This document shows positions 24,691 through 36,562 of a stretch of 64,000 nt of DNA, piece by piece; within the stretch, counting starts at the first letter, position 1; every line of letters starts with the position of its first letter. The notes under the pieces were generated by a model. It ran no database searches. It had not been told where the DNA came from and worked only from the letters and a program-made list of their open reading frames with translations. The DNA is from Micromussa lordhowensis (Eukaryota > Cnidaria > Anthozoa > Scleractinia > Lobophylliidae): the NCBI GenBank assembly GCA_964020085.1, contig OZ026601.1:34134961-34198960 (forward strand), in the 5' to 3' direction. Both the position numbers and the translations under genes were made by a program.

Positions 24691-27184
24691 CACTCTGTAA
24701 AGAATTGACAAACTTTCACAATGTACTGAATGAGCAAATTTGTAAATAAAACCAAGTGACATAATTAAAACCTCATAGGAAGTATATTGACCTAATGATT
24801 AACACGTTGCTCTGAGTGCTCTCAAGTTAAAAAACCTGAGCCGTTTTCTTTCAAGGGTGGTCTGGGGAATGATGCTCCCGAACATCTTTCAAAATTGAAT
24901 CATGTAACACGTGTTTTTCTCAATTCTGGGTGATAATGTGGCAGTTTTGGAAATGACTATTTCAGATTCTTCTTTAACAAGCAACAATGAAATTATTTCA
25001 AAGATGATAATCAATTATGTTTGCACTTAATCTCTTAATCTCTAAATGACCCATTTTAATCAAAACTTCAAAACGCGTAAGAAATAATTGTTTCAACGCG
25101 CGCAAAAGAGTTTGAGATTGCATTCCTTGGCGTTATTCTCGCGTTCAATACATGAAGATTGAGAGCTTTGTTTAACTATGATGATCCAGTGGCAACAAGT
25201 TCCTTGACCTGATCACTGTTGTTCCAGTTGCTTAGTTGTAACCCTGACATGTTTTTAGAGTCTCACCTCCTTGGGGTGTTCAAAACTTTACACCCGTTTT
25301 TGTTCATTCAGCAAATTTTCACTGTCCTATAATTTCCACTTCTGCAAGTTAATCAGTAATTTCTTACATTTCACAGCAAACAGTTGGCTAATTTCGCATG
25401 GACTTTCTACAGCAATATAATTATGCTTTGATAATCATCGAGACGTCAAGAAACGTTATCATGTTTAAAGACGATTTCCAGTCCGTTCTGCGCACTCTCG
25501 AGAGTTTGTTTGCGTGTTTGTAATATGTACTTTATTTTATTATCAGTTTTTAATTTTCTTAGTGTTTTTAATTCTTAGTCAGCAGGACCCCGTTGTTAAC
25601 AGTCCTTTGTACTGAAGGGTTATCCTGGGTAAATATTCCATTTATTTTTATTATTTGTTTTGTTTTATGGAAGACATCACAAAATGTAGATATTTCGAAA
25701 CTACTTACATGAAGAAAATTATGGGCATTATGGATGCGAAGCGGTTGAAGCTTCATGCAGCTGACTTACAACCCACTATTTGTAAGTGATATTCCGCAAT
25801 TTTGAATAAAGACGATTGCATCTAAAATCATCAATCAGGTTCTATTATATGCTTTGTGGTTCAATGTCCTGAAATGTAGACCAGGATTATTCTAATGAAG
25901 ATCACTTTAATTTTAAACACCCTGCAAAACGAAACCTAGCCGATGGTATCGTACTTGAATCGTATTTCGTACTGGATAACTGGTAATCGAGCTTGTGAAT
26001 CGATATTGATCCGTCGAGTCCACTCCTTAAAAGGTAGGAGAGTCACCCCACCACCTGGGCACATGAAACGCTGAAAGATTTGCTTGTTCGAATGTTAAGT
26101 ATCACAAATGCTGTACGCTTCCCAAAAGAGGGATACCCCTAAGTAAACTAATAAGAGCAAGATGCGTCCAATATTAAGGCTAAGTTTCCAAACCAAGTAA
26201 ATGTTGTTTTCGAGAGACGGTTTTATTTTTTTTTTCTAAGGGCCCCGCAATCATTTTGGGCTAGTTGCGCAAAACAGGATTCAGGTAATTTTCGGTCTGT
26301 TTAACAACTGAACCCTGTATCATCTCTCTCAGCTATGCTTTTTCTAGAGTGAAACAGGCAGCTCTGCACTGATTAAAATTAGCGCGAGAAATCTGCAACA
26401 TGGTCTGTCGAATATTTCCAAATGTAGGTAAATGGGTTATCAAAAGGATCATTTTATCGGCTTAAGAGGTTAAAAAAAATTGACGTGTATTAACTTATCT
26501 GAACGTCCATGCATAGAGATGTTTCAACTTGAAGGGATCGTTTGGGATGAAATCGACTGAAATGTTGATTTCGGTCAAGCCGGCTGAACGGGACCTCCAA
26601 GACTCCAGTGCAGTATCTCCTTCGGACACGGCTGTTAGTACGTTTGACTGGAAAAAAATACAACAGACAAGTGTGACTACAAAATTTAAATGGTCATCAC
26701 AAGTGATGGCAATAAGAATTCATAAATCCTGAATTTAAGTGAATCTTGACTGCCTGCACCAAAACTAAGACTGTAGCTCCCCAGCGTAATACACAAGAGA
26801 ATAAGTTCTGAAGCCAAGAACAGGGATGACTGTATGGCATTTCAACACAATTATTTCTTAAGGAATAAATGCATGGAACAAAAATAGCAAGATTAGCCAA
26901 TTGTAACACCTATCTCCCCACTGGAACAAATTTTATCAAAACTACTTACTACTGCGGGAAATGATAGAATTTTACTAATTAGCGGAGAACGCTACCAAAA
27001 CTGAGAGGCAGTAGAAAACCAGGCTAGGAATTTACAACATAAACATGTCCTCGCCATTTCAAGCAAAGGAATATTACCCTCCAAATCTGGAAATTTTCAA
27101 ATTGTAATAGAACAAGTGCTTTACGTAGACAATTGAGAATACGAAACGAAACCCGATAGTTTTACGACTGCCTAAACCAAATAT

Positions 27185-27736
27185 TAGGGAGTTTAAGGGC
27201 CTGTTTACATGGAGGTGGGGGACCCCAGGTAGGTGAGGTAACCCGCCTAGGCGGGTTACCCCACCTATCATGTAAACATGATCAAATAAAAATGAGAGAT
27301 TATATGGAGAGGCGGGTTACCCCACCTAGGCGGGTTACCTCACCTACCTGGGGTCCCCCACCTCCATGTAAACAGGCCCTTATAAGCAAACCACGACGAC
27401 GAGGGCAACGAGAACGTCGCCAAACAAAAGGTTTAATGAGCAAAGCAATAGCTGTGCACGTGCATTATAACTCTTTGTACATTTCTTTGCCGTCCTATGC
27501 AAAACAATAACGTGAAAGTTTTGCGTAGTCTGAGGAACGTGAACGACGACGGCTAATTTTTCGTTTTTCAATTTGGAATTGAACGCTGTCGTTGCGTATT
27601 TAGCCTGAGCACGTTTTAAGAGCCATTAGCGTAATGAACAGATCTTGACAGTTGTGAAGTTCGCTGGTAAAATATAAATTCTTTTTTTACTAGGCGTCGT
27701 TCTCGGCGTCGCCGTCGTCGTTGCTTAAGCTCCCTA
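27185..27736. mobile_element. family-A TIR element, copy 1 (interrupted)
   Basis: Ends are TAGGGAGTTTAA and its inverted partner CTTAAGCTCCCTA (27725-27736). The interior is the same diagnostic sequence seen in copies 2 and 3: ACCACGACG-rich start, then TTTAATGAGC, GTGCACGTGC, TTTGTACATTTCTT and GCCGTCCT. Subtracting the nested element leaves about 367 bp, matching the other copies. There is no coding capacity; this is a MITE-like non-autonomous element. Confidence 0.8.
27197..27382. mobile_element. MITE nested in family-A copy 1
   Basis: Very long inverted repeats (more than 55 bp) starting GGGCCTGTTTACATGGAGG at 27197 and ending with the complement at about 27380. The interior contains further palindromic CCTAGGCGGGTTAC text. 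The insertion sits in the TTAA of the left terminal repeat of the host element. The duplication is ambiguous (TA or TAA), as the right junction reads TTATAA. Confidence 0.82.
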
Positions 27737-29189
27737 TTTTGGCAACTCCGACGTATTTCGACAACCAACACTGCATGGATATCTTCACGTCAAAGTCTTC
27801 ATGACAAAATTGATATATTCAAGTATCAAACAGTTTTGGTCCAAGCTAGCAAAAGCAACTAAAAGCTAAAAACTAGGACGATGAATCGCAACTCAGAGAA
27901 GACAGGAAACATGAACTTACCTGAAGCGAGCACATCGGAGAGAAAGATGACCATTCATCTTCCCGAGACATCATCGACCAACACCGAAATGGGTGTGTCG
28001 CTTGACACATTGTCTTGCTTATATATCTCTATTGAGATTCATACATTCCGAAAATCGTGCTATCACAATGCACCATACTCTTTTTCTGGATGTTTCATGT
28101 TTTTGGTTCATTAGGTTGTACAATACGACGAGAATGTCACACCCTCCTCAATGAGGACCGCTATAAATATGCGTCACTGACTTTGCAAGCTTTTCAAAGT
28201 AAGGCATTGTTGAAATAAAGAACTGAAAAATGCAAAGCGATCAATTGTACGTACAAGGTGATCTGACTGCAACCGTGACAGTCCTATCACGTCGAATGCA
28301 ACATTGATGGTATTTTATTTTATGTTATGGCAATTGCACGCAAATAAATTTTGGAAAAAAGTGCCAGTTTCTCAGTTATTTCTCGTTTGGCACGCCCCAT
28401 TTGTTGCTGCCAAATATTCATGGTTTTTCGCATTTCCTTTCTTGCCTTTAGACGTTTCTTTGTATTGTTATTTTACGTGTTTTCGCTATATTTGGTTCTT
28501 TGTTTTTCGAAACCGCTTTCGACATCGCTTTGTTACATTGCTTGGTTAACCGCTTTGCTATACCGCTTCGATACACATCGTATCATTTTTACAAGGTTTT
28601 AAATCGTCTATTTAAAGTCTCAACGCGTCACCTAAACCTGCTGGAGTCGCGAGCTCTTAAGAATTATTTGGCACGTCCGAACAACACTTAGAATTCACGT
28701 TGGTTTACGTCCTATGAGAAATTAACGTAACGTCTTTTCTCTCACACTATTTGACATGTAAAACTGTTTCTACACTTAAAAATTCAAAGAAGGGCGTCTT
28801 AATGGTAAATCTGACCAAAGCTTTATGCACTCCTTATGGAGTCTTCATTTTAAAATGGTATAAAACGACGTAAATCTTCTAAACTAAAATAATATAAATT
28901 GATGTCGTTTAGAATTGTGTGCATACCGATTCAGGAATGTAAACTTGAACCATAGAGGGGAATGGTTATGAAACTCGACAAAGTTCTTTGTTGTCTTTTT
29001 TTGTTCTCTTTTTTTGGCCTTGACCGTGCACAAAACGCAATAGTTGCTTACTGCTGACCGAGGGACTAACCAATAGAAAATGTTATATAAGATTACATAA
29101 CTTATGCATTGTGTACGAACGCAAAACAAAAGATTGTGCACGGTCGTGGACCTTTCAACATAAATCTTGGCATCTTTGTTTGCTCATTT
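27737..29189. other. gene-free spacer
   Basis: No recognisable gene. The plus-strand frame at 27881-28114 starts with an ATG and a hydrophilic segment followed by a possible GT donor at the ATGG/GTGTGT near 27990, but nothing links it to a known family or a second exon. Frames at 28304-28691 are short and unfamiliar. Confidence 0.45.
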
Positions 29190-29247
29190 GATGTTTGCTA
29201 GGTTTCAAAATCCCTATGCTTGAACACTCTGCTACTCAGCTACGCTA

Positions 29248-29865
29248 GTGAAGGATTTATCGTCCGTGTCGGAATCCTTTTTCCAACAACTCTGGATAAA
29301 AGTGCAATGCAAGAAACTTAAATCGTTCATGCTTTGCACGGTCTATAGACCACCAAGCACACCTACTAATTTTCTGGATGACCTAAGCACCAATTTCATG
29401 GATTCCTTGCTCTCGGGATTGGACGTCATTTTGTTGGGAGACCTGAATTGTAACCTGCTCGGTAGCTGTGGCGATGGTCAAGCTCTCCTCGACTTTTGTG
29501 CTACAACTAATCTTGTGCAATTAGTCAAAGATCCAACGAGAATTACCGAAACTTCCCAAAGTCTCATTGACGTAGCTTTAACCACGAACAAAAACATCAT
29601 TTATAATTGTAAAGTTATGTCATCATCTATCAGCGACCACAATTTAATTTCGCTAACTCTCAAGCTTAAACCGCCTAAAATACGTCCTACGTATGTCACT
29701 ACCAGAAGTTACAAAAACTTCGATCCACTGAAGTTTGCAGATGATCTGGCCCATGTTCCCTTTCATATAATTAACTTTTTTGACGACTTTGATGAAGTGC
29801 ACGCTTACAACAGTTTATTTACGGACGTATTAAACATTCACGCACCAGTTTACTTACAAAGATAA
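29248..29865 (+). pseudogene. LINE endonuclease domain (partial)
   Basis: Exonuclease-endonuclease-phosphatase fold of a LINE. Visible motifs are CTVYRPPS, then LLGDLNCNLL (the GDLN/GDFN Asp-Asn pair), then a segment ending SDHNLI (the catalytic His of the SDH motif). The N-terminal catalytic Asn/Glu motifs are not visible, so the domain is truncated upstream. The frame ends in a TAA at 29863-29865, upstream of the linker that continues in another frame. Confidence 0.85.
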
Positions 29866-29909
29866 AGACAAGACCAAATCCTTATATTACCCAAGAGATT
29901 AAACACCTT

Positions 29910-30410
29910 ATGAATACTCGTGATTACTGGCGAAAAATAGCAATCAAAACAATGGATAAACTTCACTGGAATGCCTATCGCTTCTTTAGGCAAGAAGTTA
30001 AGCGTGAGATTCGCATCGCTGAACAGGAATACGTTCGCTCTGAATTAACAAACTGTAAAGGCAACACCAATTCAATCTGGAAAGTCATCAACCGCTGTGT
30101 TCGCAAAAAGAATGTTCAAAACACCACTACATCTGAAGACACTATGGCCCAAGCAAACAAGTACAATGATTTCTACACCTCTGTGGGTAAAACTATTGCT
30201 GAAAAGGCTCAGACGTTGATCGAAAAGCTTGGCTTAACTGCCCTTGACAACAACAGCCTGAACAATAAAGATATGAGCGAATGTAGCAATCATCAGGAGT
30301 TCTACTTTAGACCTGTTACAGAGCAAGAGACCTTGAAGATAGTCAAGGCTCTCCCGTCAAACAAGGCTCCTGGAGCTGACAAAGTGTCTGCCCGGATCCT
30401 AAAAAGCTAG
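29910..30410 (+). pseudogene. LINE linker between endonuclease and RT
   Basis: Helical, basic segment (RDYWRK..., then KREIRIAEQEYV, then SIWKVINRCVRKK) of the kind that connects endonuclease and RT in CR1/L2-type LINEs. It ends at the first RT block, LPSNKAPGADKVSARIL, where a premature TAG at about 30408 interrupts it. It continues in a shifted frame. Confidence 0.8.
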
Positions 30411-30488
30411 CCTTCCTGTCACACTTCCACTACTTACAGATTTAATCAACTGTTCTTTCGCTCAGGTGTTTTTGCAGAATCGTGGAAA

Positions 30489-31857
30489 TTGGCAGAAGTG
30501 GTGCCTTGCATCAAAGATAAAGATGGTGATCGAGATGATCCATCGAATTATCGTCCTATCTCTCTCCTACCAATCATATCGAAGGTCTGTGAGAGAGCTG
30601 CACACTTACAACTCGTAGGTTTTCTACAAGATCACTCCATCATACATCCCCTTCAAAGTGGTAACAGAAAATCTCACTCGACCGAGACCGCGCTACTTCA
30701 TTTCTCTGATGAAATCCTAAAGAATATGGATGAAAAGCGCATATCAGTTGTGGTATTGCTTGACATGACTAAGGCGTTTGATAGCATACGTCACGACTTA
30801 CTTCTTGCAAAGCTCCGTAGAATTGGAATATCCCCATCTGCGCTTGCCTGGTTCAGCAGTTATCTGTCAGGCCGTAAACAAGTAGTGAGGATTGGAAACG
30901 CCATTTCTGAGCAATTGGAGCTACGCTTTTGGCGTCCCCCAGGGATCCATCTTGGGTCCAGTGTTATTCACCTTATACGTCAACGAGCTGCTATCTATTC
31001 CTAATCACTGTCAATCGATGGGATACGTTGATGATACTAAACTGCTTCTTGCCCTGCCACCAAACCAGACTAATGATGCAGTTTCCATGCTAAATGACGA
31101 CCTCCGGGAAATTACCAAATGGTGCTGCAGAAACTCATTATTAATCAACCCGGACAAGACTAAACTTTTAGTGATTGGAGTACCTCAACTCACAAAGACC
31201 CTACCGCCCCTATCCGTAACTCTCATGGGTAAGATCATTGAGCCTGTCACCACAGCAAAGGACCTTGGAGTCTACATCGACAATAGCTTGAATTATAATG
31301 ACCACATCAACAAGATTTTCTCGAGCTGTATCTATAAGTTAATTATGATCAATCGCATGAAATATCTGCTTGATAAGAAAACTATCCTACTGCTAATTCA
31401 CTCTTTTGTCTTTAATAAACTACTTTATTGCTCTTCAGTATGGAGTAATACCTCAAATAAGAACATTAAAAAGTTGCAACTTCTTCAAAACTTTGCAGCA
31501 AGAATTGTGCTTGGATTGAAGAAATACGATCACATATCTGAGGGACTTAAATCATTAGGATGGCTGGACATTTACCATAAACTCAAGTTTAATGACTGTG
31601 TCATGATGTATAAATGCCTCAACGAAGGTGCTCCCGAGTACCTATCGAGGAAATTCAAGAAGCGCTCACAGATCCATAGCCGAACCACTAGGAACCGTAA
31701 TGACTTGGACTTACTCAAATGTCGTCTCGCCACAGGGCAACGATCTTTTAGTTTTCGAGGAGCTAAAGCATGGAATGAGCTTCCAAAATTTATTAGAGAT
31801 GCTACCTCGTTGAATGATTTTAAAAGGAATTTAATGAAACTATTTAAGGAAACTTAA
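30489..31857 (+). pseudogene. LINE reverse transcriptase, frameshifted
   Basis: The first part (30489 to about 30945) carries NYRPISLLP and LDMTKAFD with a catalytic Asp (30760-30783). A frameshift around 30930-30950 moves the rest to another frame, where GVPQGSILGPVLF is followed by YVDD (31024-31035), a variant of the usual FADD/YADD. The downstream thumb and C-terminal domain end with the typical FRGAKAWNELP block and a TAA at 31855-31857. A catalytic core split by a frameshift cannot give an active enzyme. Confidence 0.88.
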
Positions 31858-32146
31858 GAATTCAGTTTTTTATATTTCAATTGTATGTAAAGTCTTAGCT
31901 CCATTTATAATATCTTATTTTACTATTGTAGGTAATTTATTAATGATTACTTTGTTTTTGTTTTGTTTGCATTGTGGCTGAAAAGCCCCTTTGGGGAAGC
32001 TTCAATAAATGTATGTATGTATAAAACTGCACATCATTGAAATTTTAGACGTTTTTCTGCTTCTAAATGCCTTTCTTGGCTTTATTTGAATGATAATCAA
32101 TCTTTGTGGTCCTTTATTGCCATTGACTTCCAACGTTTTGAGTATT

Positions 32147-32257
32147 GGCCCGGGTTGTTCGAAAGATAGATGTTTGTTTTGTTAACACTTACCCACTGGA
32201 TAGCGATTTATCCGGTGGATAGCGTTATCCAGCCTACGGAACAACTGGGGCCTGGAG
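32147..32257. mobile_element. short MITE
   Basis: Ends GGCCCGGGTTGTTCG and CGGAACAACTGGGGCC are imperfect inverted repeats around about 110 bp containing further GGATAGCG/TATCC inverted motifs. No coding potential. Confidence 0.65.
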
Positions 32258-32488
32258 ACGATAAGAGTACTTGCTAATCAGCGGTATGTGGTACTAGGTG
32301 TAAGACCTCACTACTATGTCCTGAGATAACCCATGCTTTATGCTTTCCACCAAGCTACAACCCTCCCCCTTGTATGACCCAAAACGTTATGACCCTCCCC
32401 ACGCTAAAAGCGAATACGACAGGGATCATTAAACGAGATCAACTTTGATCTTGTGCAGTTCATAACAGAAAGCTTGTTGCTTTCTCAT

Positions 32489-32549
32489 TGTTTGTGTCAA
32501 AAGCCCTCACTCGCTCGTTCCTCGCTCGTTCGGTTTTTTGACACAAACA
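32489..32549. repeat. hairpin, inverted repeat
   Basis: TTGTTTGTGTCAAAA and TTTTTTGACACAAACAA flank a CTCGCTCGTTC-type direct repeat. It could be part of a larger non-autonomous element; borders are unclear. Confidence 0.6.
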
Positions 32550-32635
32550 ACTCGTGAATACCACCCCGTACGCCGCACTTTCTATGACGTAAACTAGATT
32601 GGTTTATAGAGTATCTGTGTTCTCTCCAGGGTTTA

Positions 32636-32636
<1 letters not shown>

Positions 32637-32684
<48 letters not shown>

Positions 32685-32952
32685 TATCTATAAAAAAATT
32701 CTCGATCGTGATTGGTTCTCCGCGCGCCTATTTGTCACGTAATCGGCGCGTGATCACGTGGGTGTCCAATTTGAGGTGTCCGATTTGAACTTTTTGGATA
32801 CCCACGTGATTTTCACGTCAATTACTCGCGCTTTAATGGTTTCCTTAGCAAAGATTTCTAGAGTTTTCAAAACTTAGGAAAAGAGCTACAGACGATTTCG
32901 CTCAAAAGAAGTTCTCAAAAGACATTTTTAATCTCGAAATTTGTTATAGATA

Positions 32953-32988
<36 letters not shown>

Positions 32989-32995
32989 GAGGGAC

Positions 32996-33039
<44 letters not shown>

Positions 33040-33061
33040 TCCGATTTTGAAATTACTTGCT

Positions 33062-33108
<47 letters not shown>

Positions 33109-33462
33109 TTACGAGCACGATTACTCCTGAATTGTACGACTCGAGGTCTAATTACTAATTAATCGTATCTATAACAAATTTCGAAATTAAAAATGTCTTT
33201 TGAGGACTTCTTTTGAGCGAAAACGTCTGTAGCGCTTTTCATAAGTTTTGAAAACTGTAGAAAACTTTGCTTAGGAAACTATTAAAGCGCGTGTAATTGA
33301 CGTGCAAATCACGTGGGTATCCAATTACAGGTGTCCGATTACAAAAAGTTCAAATCGGACACCTGTAATTGGACACCCACGTGATCGCGCGCCGATTACG
33401 TGACAAATAGGCGCGCGGAGAACCAATCACGATCGAGAATTTTGTTATAGATACGATTATAG
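32637..33462. mobile_element. approximately 820-bp foldback element
   Basis: The left half (about 32685-33030) reappears as a reverse complement in the right half (about 33040-33460) with high similarity, including the blocks ATCGTATCTATAA, TCTCGATCGTGATTGGTTCT and CACGTGGGT; the centre is GCGCTTCGCGC near 33030. The motif AATTGTACTCCACTCGGTCC, present at the left outer end in inverse, recurs near the centre of the right half, so the element is composite. No ORF of note. Confidence 0.82.
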
Positions 33463-35001
33463 GGGATATTGGTCTGCGATGTCTTCTAAGATTTGAAAGC
33501 AACTGTTTGGGTGTGGCTCTTCATACTAACGCCGCCTTCTTGTAAATATTTTTGAAGAAGATTGCTATTTGTGCTGTTTTTATTTTTAGTCCAGTTGTTT
33601 CAGAATTCCGTGTATATGGACACCGGTCGCTGGATCTACAAAATTGACCGAGTGGGCAGCTTCCGAGCATCGCTTCCAAAAGGTAGCAAATTTTTGAGAT
33701 ATTTTCACTATATTTTCTCTAAACATTTTCAAATTCATGAGTAATTGGAATTTCACAAGAATTTCACTAGCTAGAAAATCTCTGCTTTTTCGATCGGTTG
33801 GGTATCATCTGTTGATCTCTTCCAAATATGGATGCACCGAATGTGACTTGCAGAATGGTATTCCAAATATAATGCAACTAGAAAAGCAAAATGGCGGCCT
33901 TTTTCTTCCCTCGAGAAAGCTCCAGATCAGCTGTAAGATGAGTTCGGAGTTACTGATTGGTCTTCAAGAAACTTAAACTGAACTGAAACTGTACTCGTTT
34001 TGTTGTCATGTATAGATACTGCAGAAGCAGGGCCGATTTGCTGCTCTTCGATCCGTCTGTGATAAGATCAAGACAGCAACCTTGTTCATTCTATTTAGTT
34101 GTGTCATCAAGTAACTTTTCAGATTTTTAAAGCAATTTCGAGCAACATTTAGAGATATTTTTGAGCAACGTTTTTCACAGCTTTTGAGAATAATCTGTCT
34201 AGGTCTATAACGGGGTATTTGTGCCGATTTTTCAACTTGTCAGTAATCCTCAATATGCCAGATTATCTTTGAGATTAGAAACGATCGCTTCAGCGAACGA
34301 AATCGCCATATTCTCAGCAAACTTTGCCTCGGTTTGCGTTGCAAGCGACCTCCAAAGCTGACAAAGCCGCACTGTCTAAATAAACGAACTGGAGCAGAAG
34401 GGGAAAATCCTCATGTCGTTGTACGAGCTATTCCTTCGCTCACGCCTGTCCTGGATATTGAGTTAATGTCAGACCATGAAAATAGTGGCAATGATAATTG
34501 ACCGATTACTTGCGCTCCTCTCAGCGTCGTACCTAAGATGGGAAATTCCGCACAGTTCGAAATGTGTTTATAGCCTGAAAACAAATTTTCATGCACATAC
34601 AATGGGATACCATCCCGTGTTGTTTCCGCCATGCATATAACTGAATAATACTCAAACCACGCTCTTATATCGCTGGGCGGACAATCCACAGTCTCGCTCC
34701 CAGAACCCAAGCGTCAGGGTCAGCGGTAAACAAACGCGGCGAACTCCTTAGAAAATCCGGAACCCGACCTCATACCCAGAGTATATTCCTTTGGCCCAGC
34801 GGTCGAGAAACCACTAACCCTGGAAAGATCCGAATTGAAGTCCGAAACTATCTGACTTTCAATCCATTTTCATCCACAGAGCGTCCGTTTCTTTTCTTCA
34901 CTTTTACAAACATCTTTGTACATCAATGCCATGTTGTGTGCTCTCCTGCTTCTTTCAGATCCATCAGACCGTGTCTCTCAGCAACTGTCCAGAAGCGACT
35001 A
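33463..35001. other. gene-free stretch
   Basis: No supportable gene. A possible exon-like segment at about 33584-33680 (VQLFQN... to SLPKG, between a TTTTTAG and a GGTAGC) and a 99-codon minus-strand frame at 34411-34710 are open but unrecognised and unlinked. Confidence 0.45.
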
Positions 35002-36252
35002 TAGGGAGTTAAATTAGAAAACCACAACGGCAACGGGAACGTTGACAAACAAAACGTTTAATGAGCAGAACAATGGCGTGCACGTGCGTTATCACTTTTT
35101 GGTACATTTCTTTGCCGTCCTCTGCAAAAAAACAACGTGAGATGACCAAATTCTGCGTTGTCTGGAGAACGTGAACCACGGCGGCCAATTTTTTATTCCA
35201 AATTTTTTGCTGTGTTCCAGATTCAGTTTCGTGATAGTTTTGACAGTGATAATAGTGAATGACTTTAAAGCGATATCGCGAGATTCGTAGGTAAAATCAT
35301 GTATAAATTCATTTTTTAATGGACTTTGTACTGGGAGGCCGCTGTCGTGGTTACTTAGGCCCGGTTCAAACGTCGAACTTTACATGTGCCGAACCTAATA
35401 CCAATTTGGGTCGACCCAAATAATTAAGTTCGGCAGTTGATTCAAACGTCGAACCTAATTTAGTCGAACTTAATTGCAAAAATAAAACAGACATTATTGC
35501 AAACGACGGTTATTGCTGACCAAAATGGCGGGGAAATGTGGGAAAGACAAATCGTGGAAATAAAGAGCTTGCTTTTCTTGCAAGTGCGATCAAGTAGGAA
35601 AGAACAAGTCGAGGAAGGCGACTCCAGATGCAGTTAGCATTAAACAACCGAAGACGATGTTTGAATTTGGTTTGCCTTCTATTATTAATTATTCCCAAAA
35701 GAATATCACAGTTCCTCGTTAAATTCGTTCCTGTCGACGGTTTCTTCAAGATTCACTTCATTGTCATTTTCTCTCAAAAGCATGACTTGCAGTACGCCAC
35801 CAAACTGCCTGCTTTCCAACCCGTTTACATTCTCATCGTTTTCAAATACAGAACACCGCGCACAGAAGTGGTTTATCCTCATCAAAGTATATTTCGTGCT
35901 CTCGAAGAAGGGGGAACACATCTCTTCCCGCCATTTTGTTCCAACAGATCAAAACAAGCTGTGTACGCATGACAAAAATAGGAAACGTGCAGAACTCTGG
36001 GTAAAAAATAATTTATTTAATGTATTTGTAATGTATGCATTAGATTCGGCACATGTCAAGTTCGACGTTTGAAACGAAGTCGATCTTTTGCCGTTCTATT
36101 CGACAAGCCCGGTCGAATAGAACGGCAGGTCCACCCAAATACAAATCTGTCGGACCTAATTGATTCAGACGTCGAACTTTACATGTGCCGAATCTAATAA
36201 TTAGACTCGGCACATGTAAAGTTCGACGTTTGAACTAGGCCTTAAACTCCAT
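35002..36252. mobile_element. family-A TIR element, copy 2 (interrupted)
   Basis: Begins TAGGGAGTTAAA and ends AACTCCATA-like. The interior shares ACCACAACGGCAACGG, TTTAATGAGC, GTGCACGTGC and GCCGTCCTCTGC with copies 1 and 3. Removing the nested 884-bp element leaves about 367 bp. The nested element is in the right terminal repeat. Confidence 0.8.
35358..36241. mobile_element. 884-bp TIR element nested in family-A copy 2
   Basis: Flanked by a direct TTA (35355-35357 and 36242-36244), the 3-bp TWA-type duplication expected of PIF/Harbinger elements. Its roughly 42-bp terminal repeats start GGCCCGGTTCAAACGTCG and end with the complement (a few mismatches). The terminal motif CGAACTTTACATGTGCCGA recurs internally near 36050 and 36175 in both orientations. 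Minus-strand frames inside (35510-35921) are short and broken, and I cannot identify a transposase, so I call it non-autonomous. Superfamily is inferred from the duplication only. Confidence 0.82.
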
Positions 36253-36562
36253 AATATGTTTTCACGTCAGAGTGAAGCTCAACAAACTCGGTCAACTGGT
36301 TGTCACAGCGCTGTTGAACAACACTTGTGACTTGGAGGTGATCAGCTGCGGCAAGAATTTCAAACACGTTTTCCTCGTTCGGCACACTGAGGAGATCTCC
36401 AGTGTAGATGGAGTCCATTGCAATCTTAAAAGCATCTGGTGAAATGCTTTCATCTTTCATTTCGATCACTTCCTGTTTGGATTCCTTCATTCCATTCGTA
36501 AACATGGCGTGAAAATAACTGCTATAGGCAGCTAATATACCTTCTTCTCGAAACGAGCACAC
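36245..36562 (-). pseudogene. BTB/POZ domain fragment (kelch-like type)
   Basis: The minus-strand frame shows the BTB core [16 protein letters not shown], followed by the acidic segment, a DSIYTG strand, [14 protein letters not shown] and the C-terminal helix. This is the protein-interaction dimerisation fold found in KLHL-type Cullin-3 adaptors. The N-terminal strand that should contain the D-V-x-L and FxAHR motifs is absent upstream, and BACK and kelch parts are absent downstream. It abuts family-A copy 2. A fragment or decayed retrocopy is more likely than a working exon, though an exon of a split gene cannot be excluded. Confidence 0.72.

Larger units (their letters stand above)
20167..27184. 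other. long non-coding, repeat-bearing stretch
   Basis: About 7 kb without a supportable gene. The short ORFs (20227-20448, 22155-22472, 23234-23554 plus strand; 25568-25756 and 26697-26909 minus) lack recognisable domains. The stretch contains diverged internal duplications listed separately and a piece (about 21300-21525) of a dispersed repeat that recurs at 49895-50095. It could include introns or UTRs of an unrecognised gene. Confidence 0.5.
29190..32023 (+). mobile_element. LINE relic with endonuclease and reverse transcriptase
   Basis: A single non-LTR retrotransposon spread over several frames: endonuclease (29248-29865), linker (29910-30410), RT (30489-31857), then a 3'UTR and a (TGTA)n tail at about 32006-32023. 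Motifs and the TATG-type tail fit the CR1/L2 group, which I hold loosely. Frameshifts and stops near 29865, 30410 and 30950 mean it is inactive. The 5' boundary is approximate because the start of the endonuclease is missing. Confidence 0.88.

Noticed and set aside
33584..33680. Possible exon (VQLFQN... to SLPKG) with a second at about 34020-34100
   Set aside because: Acceptor and donor-like bases exist but the downstream segment stops quickly and no family is recognisable.
34411..34710. 99-codon minus-strand ORF as a gene
   Set aside because: Open but with no motif, no splice partner and AT-rich repeat surroundings; too weak to call.
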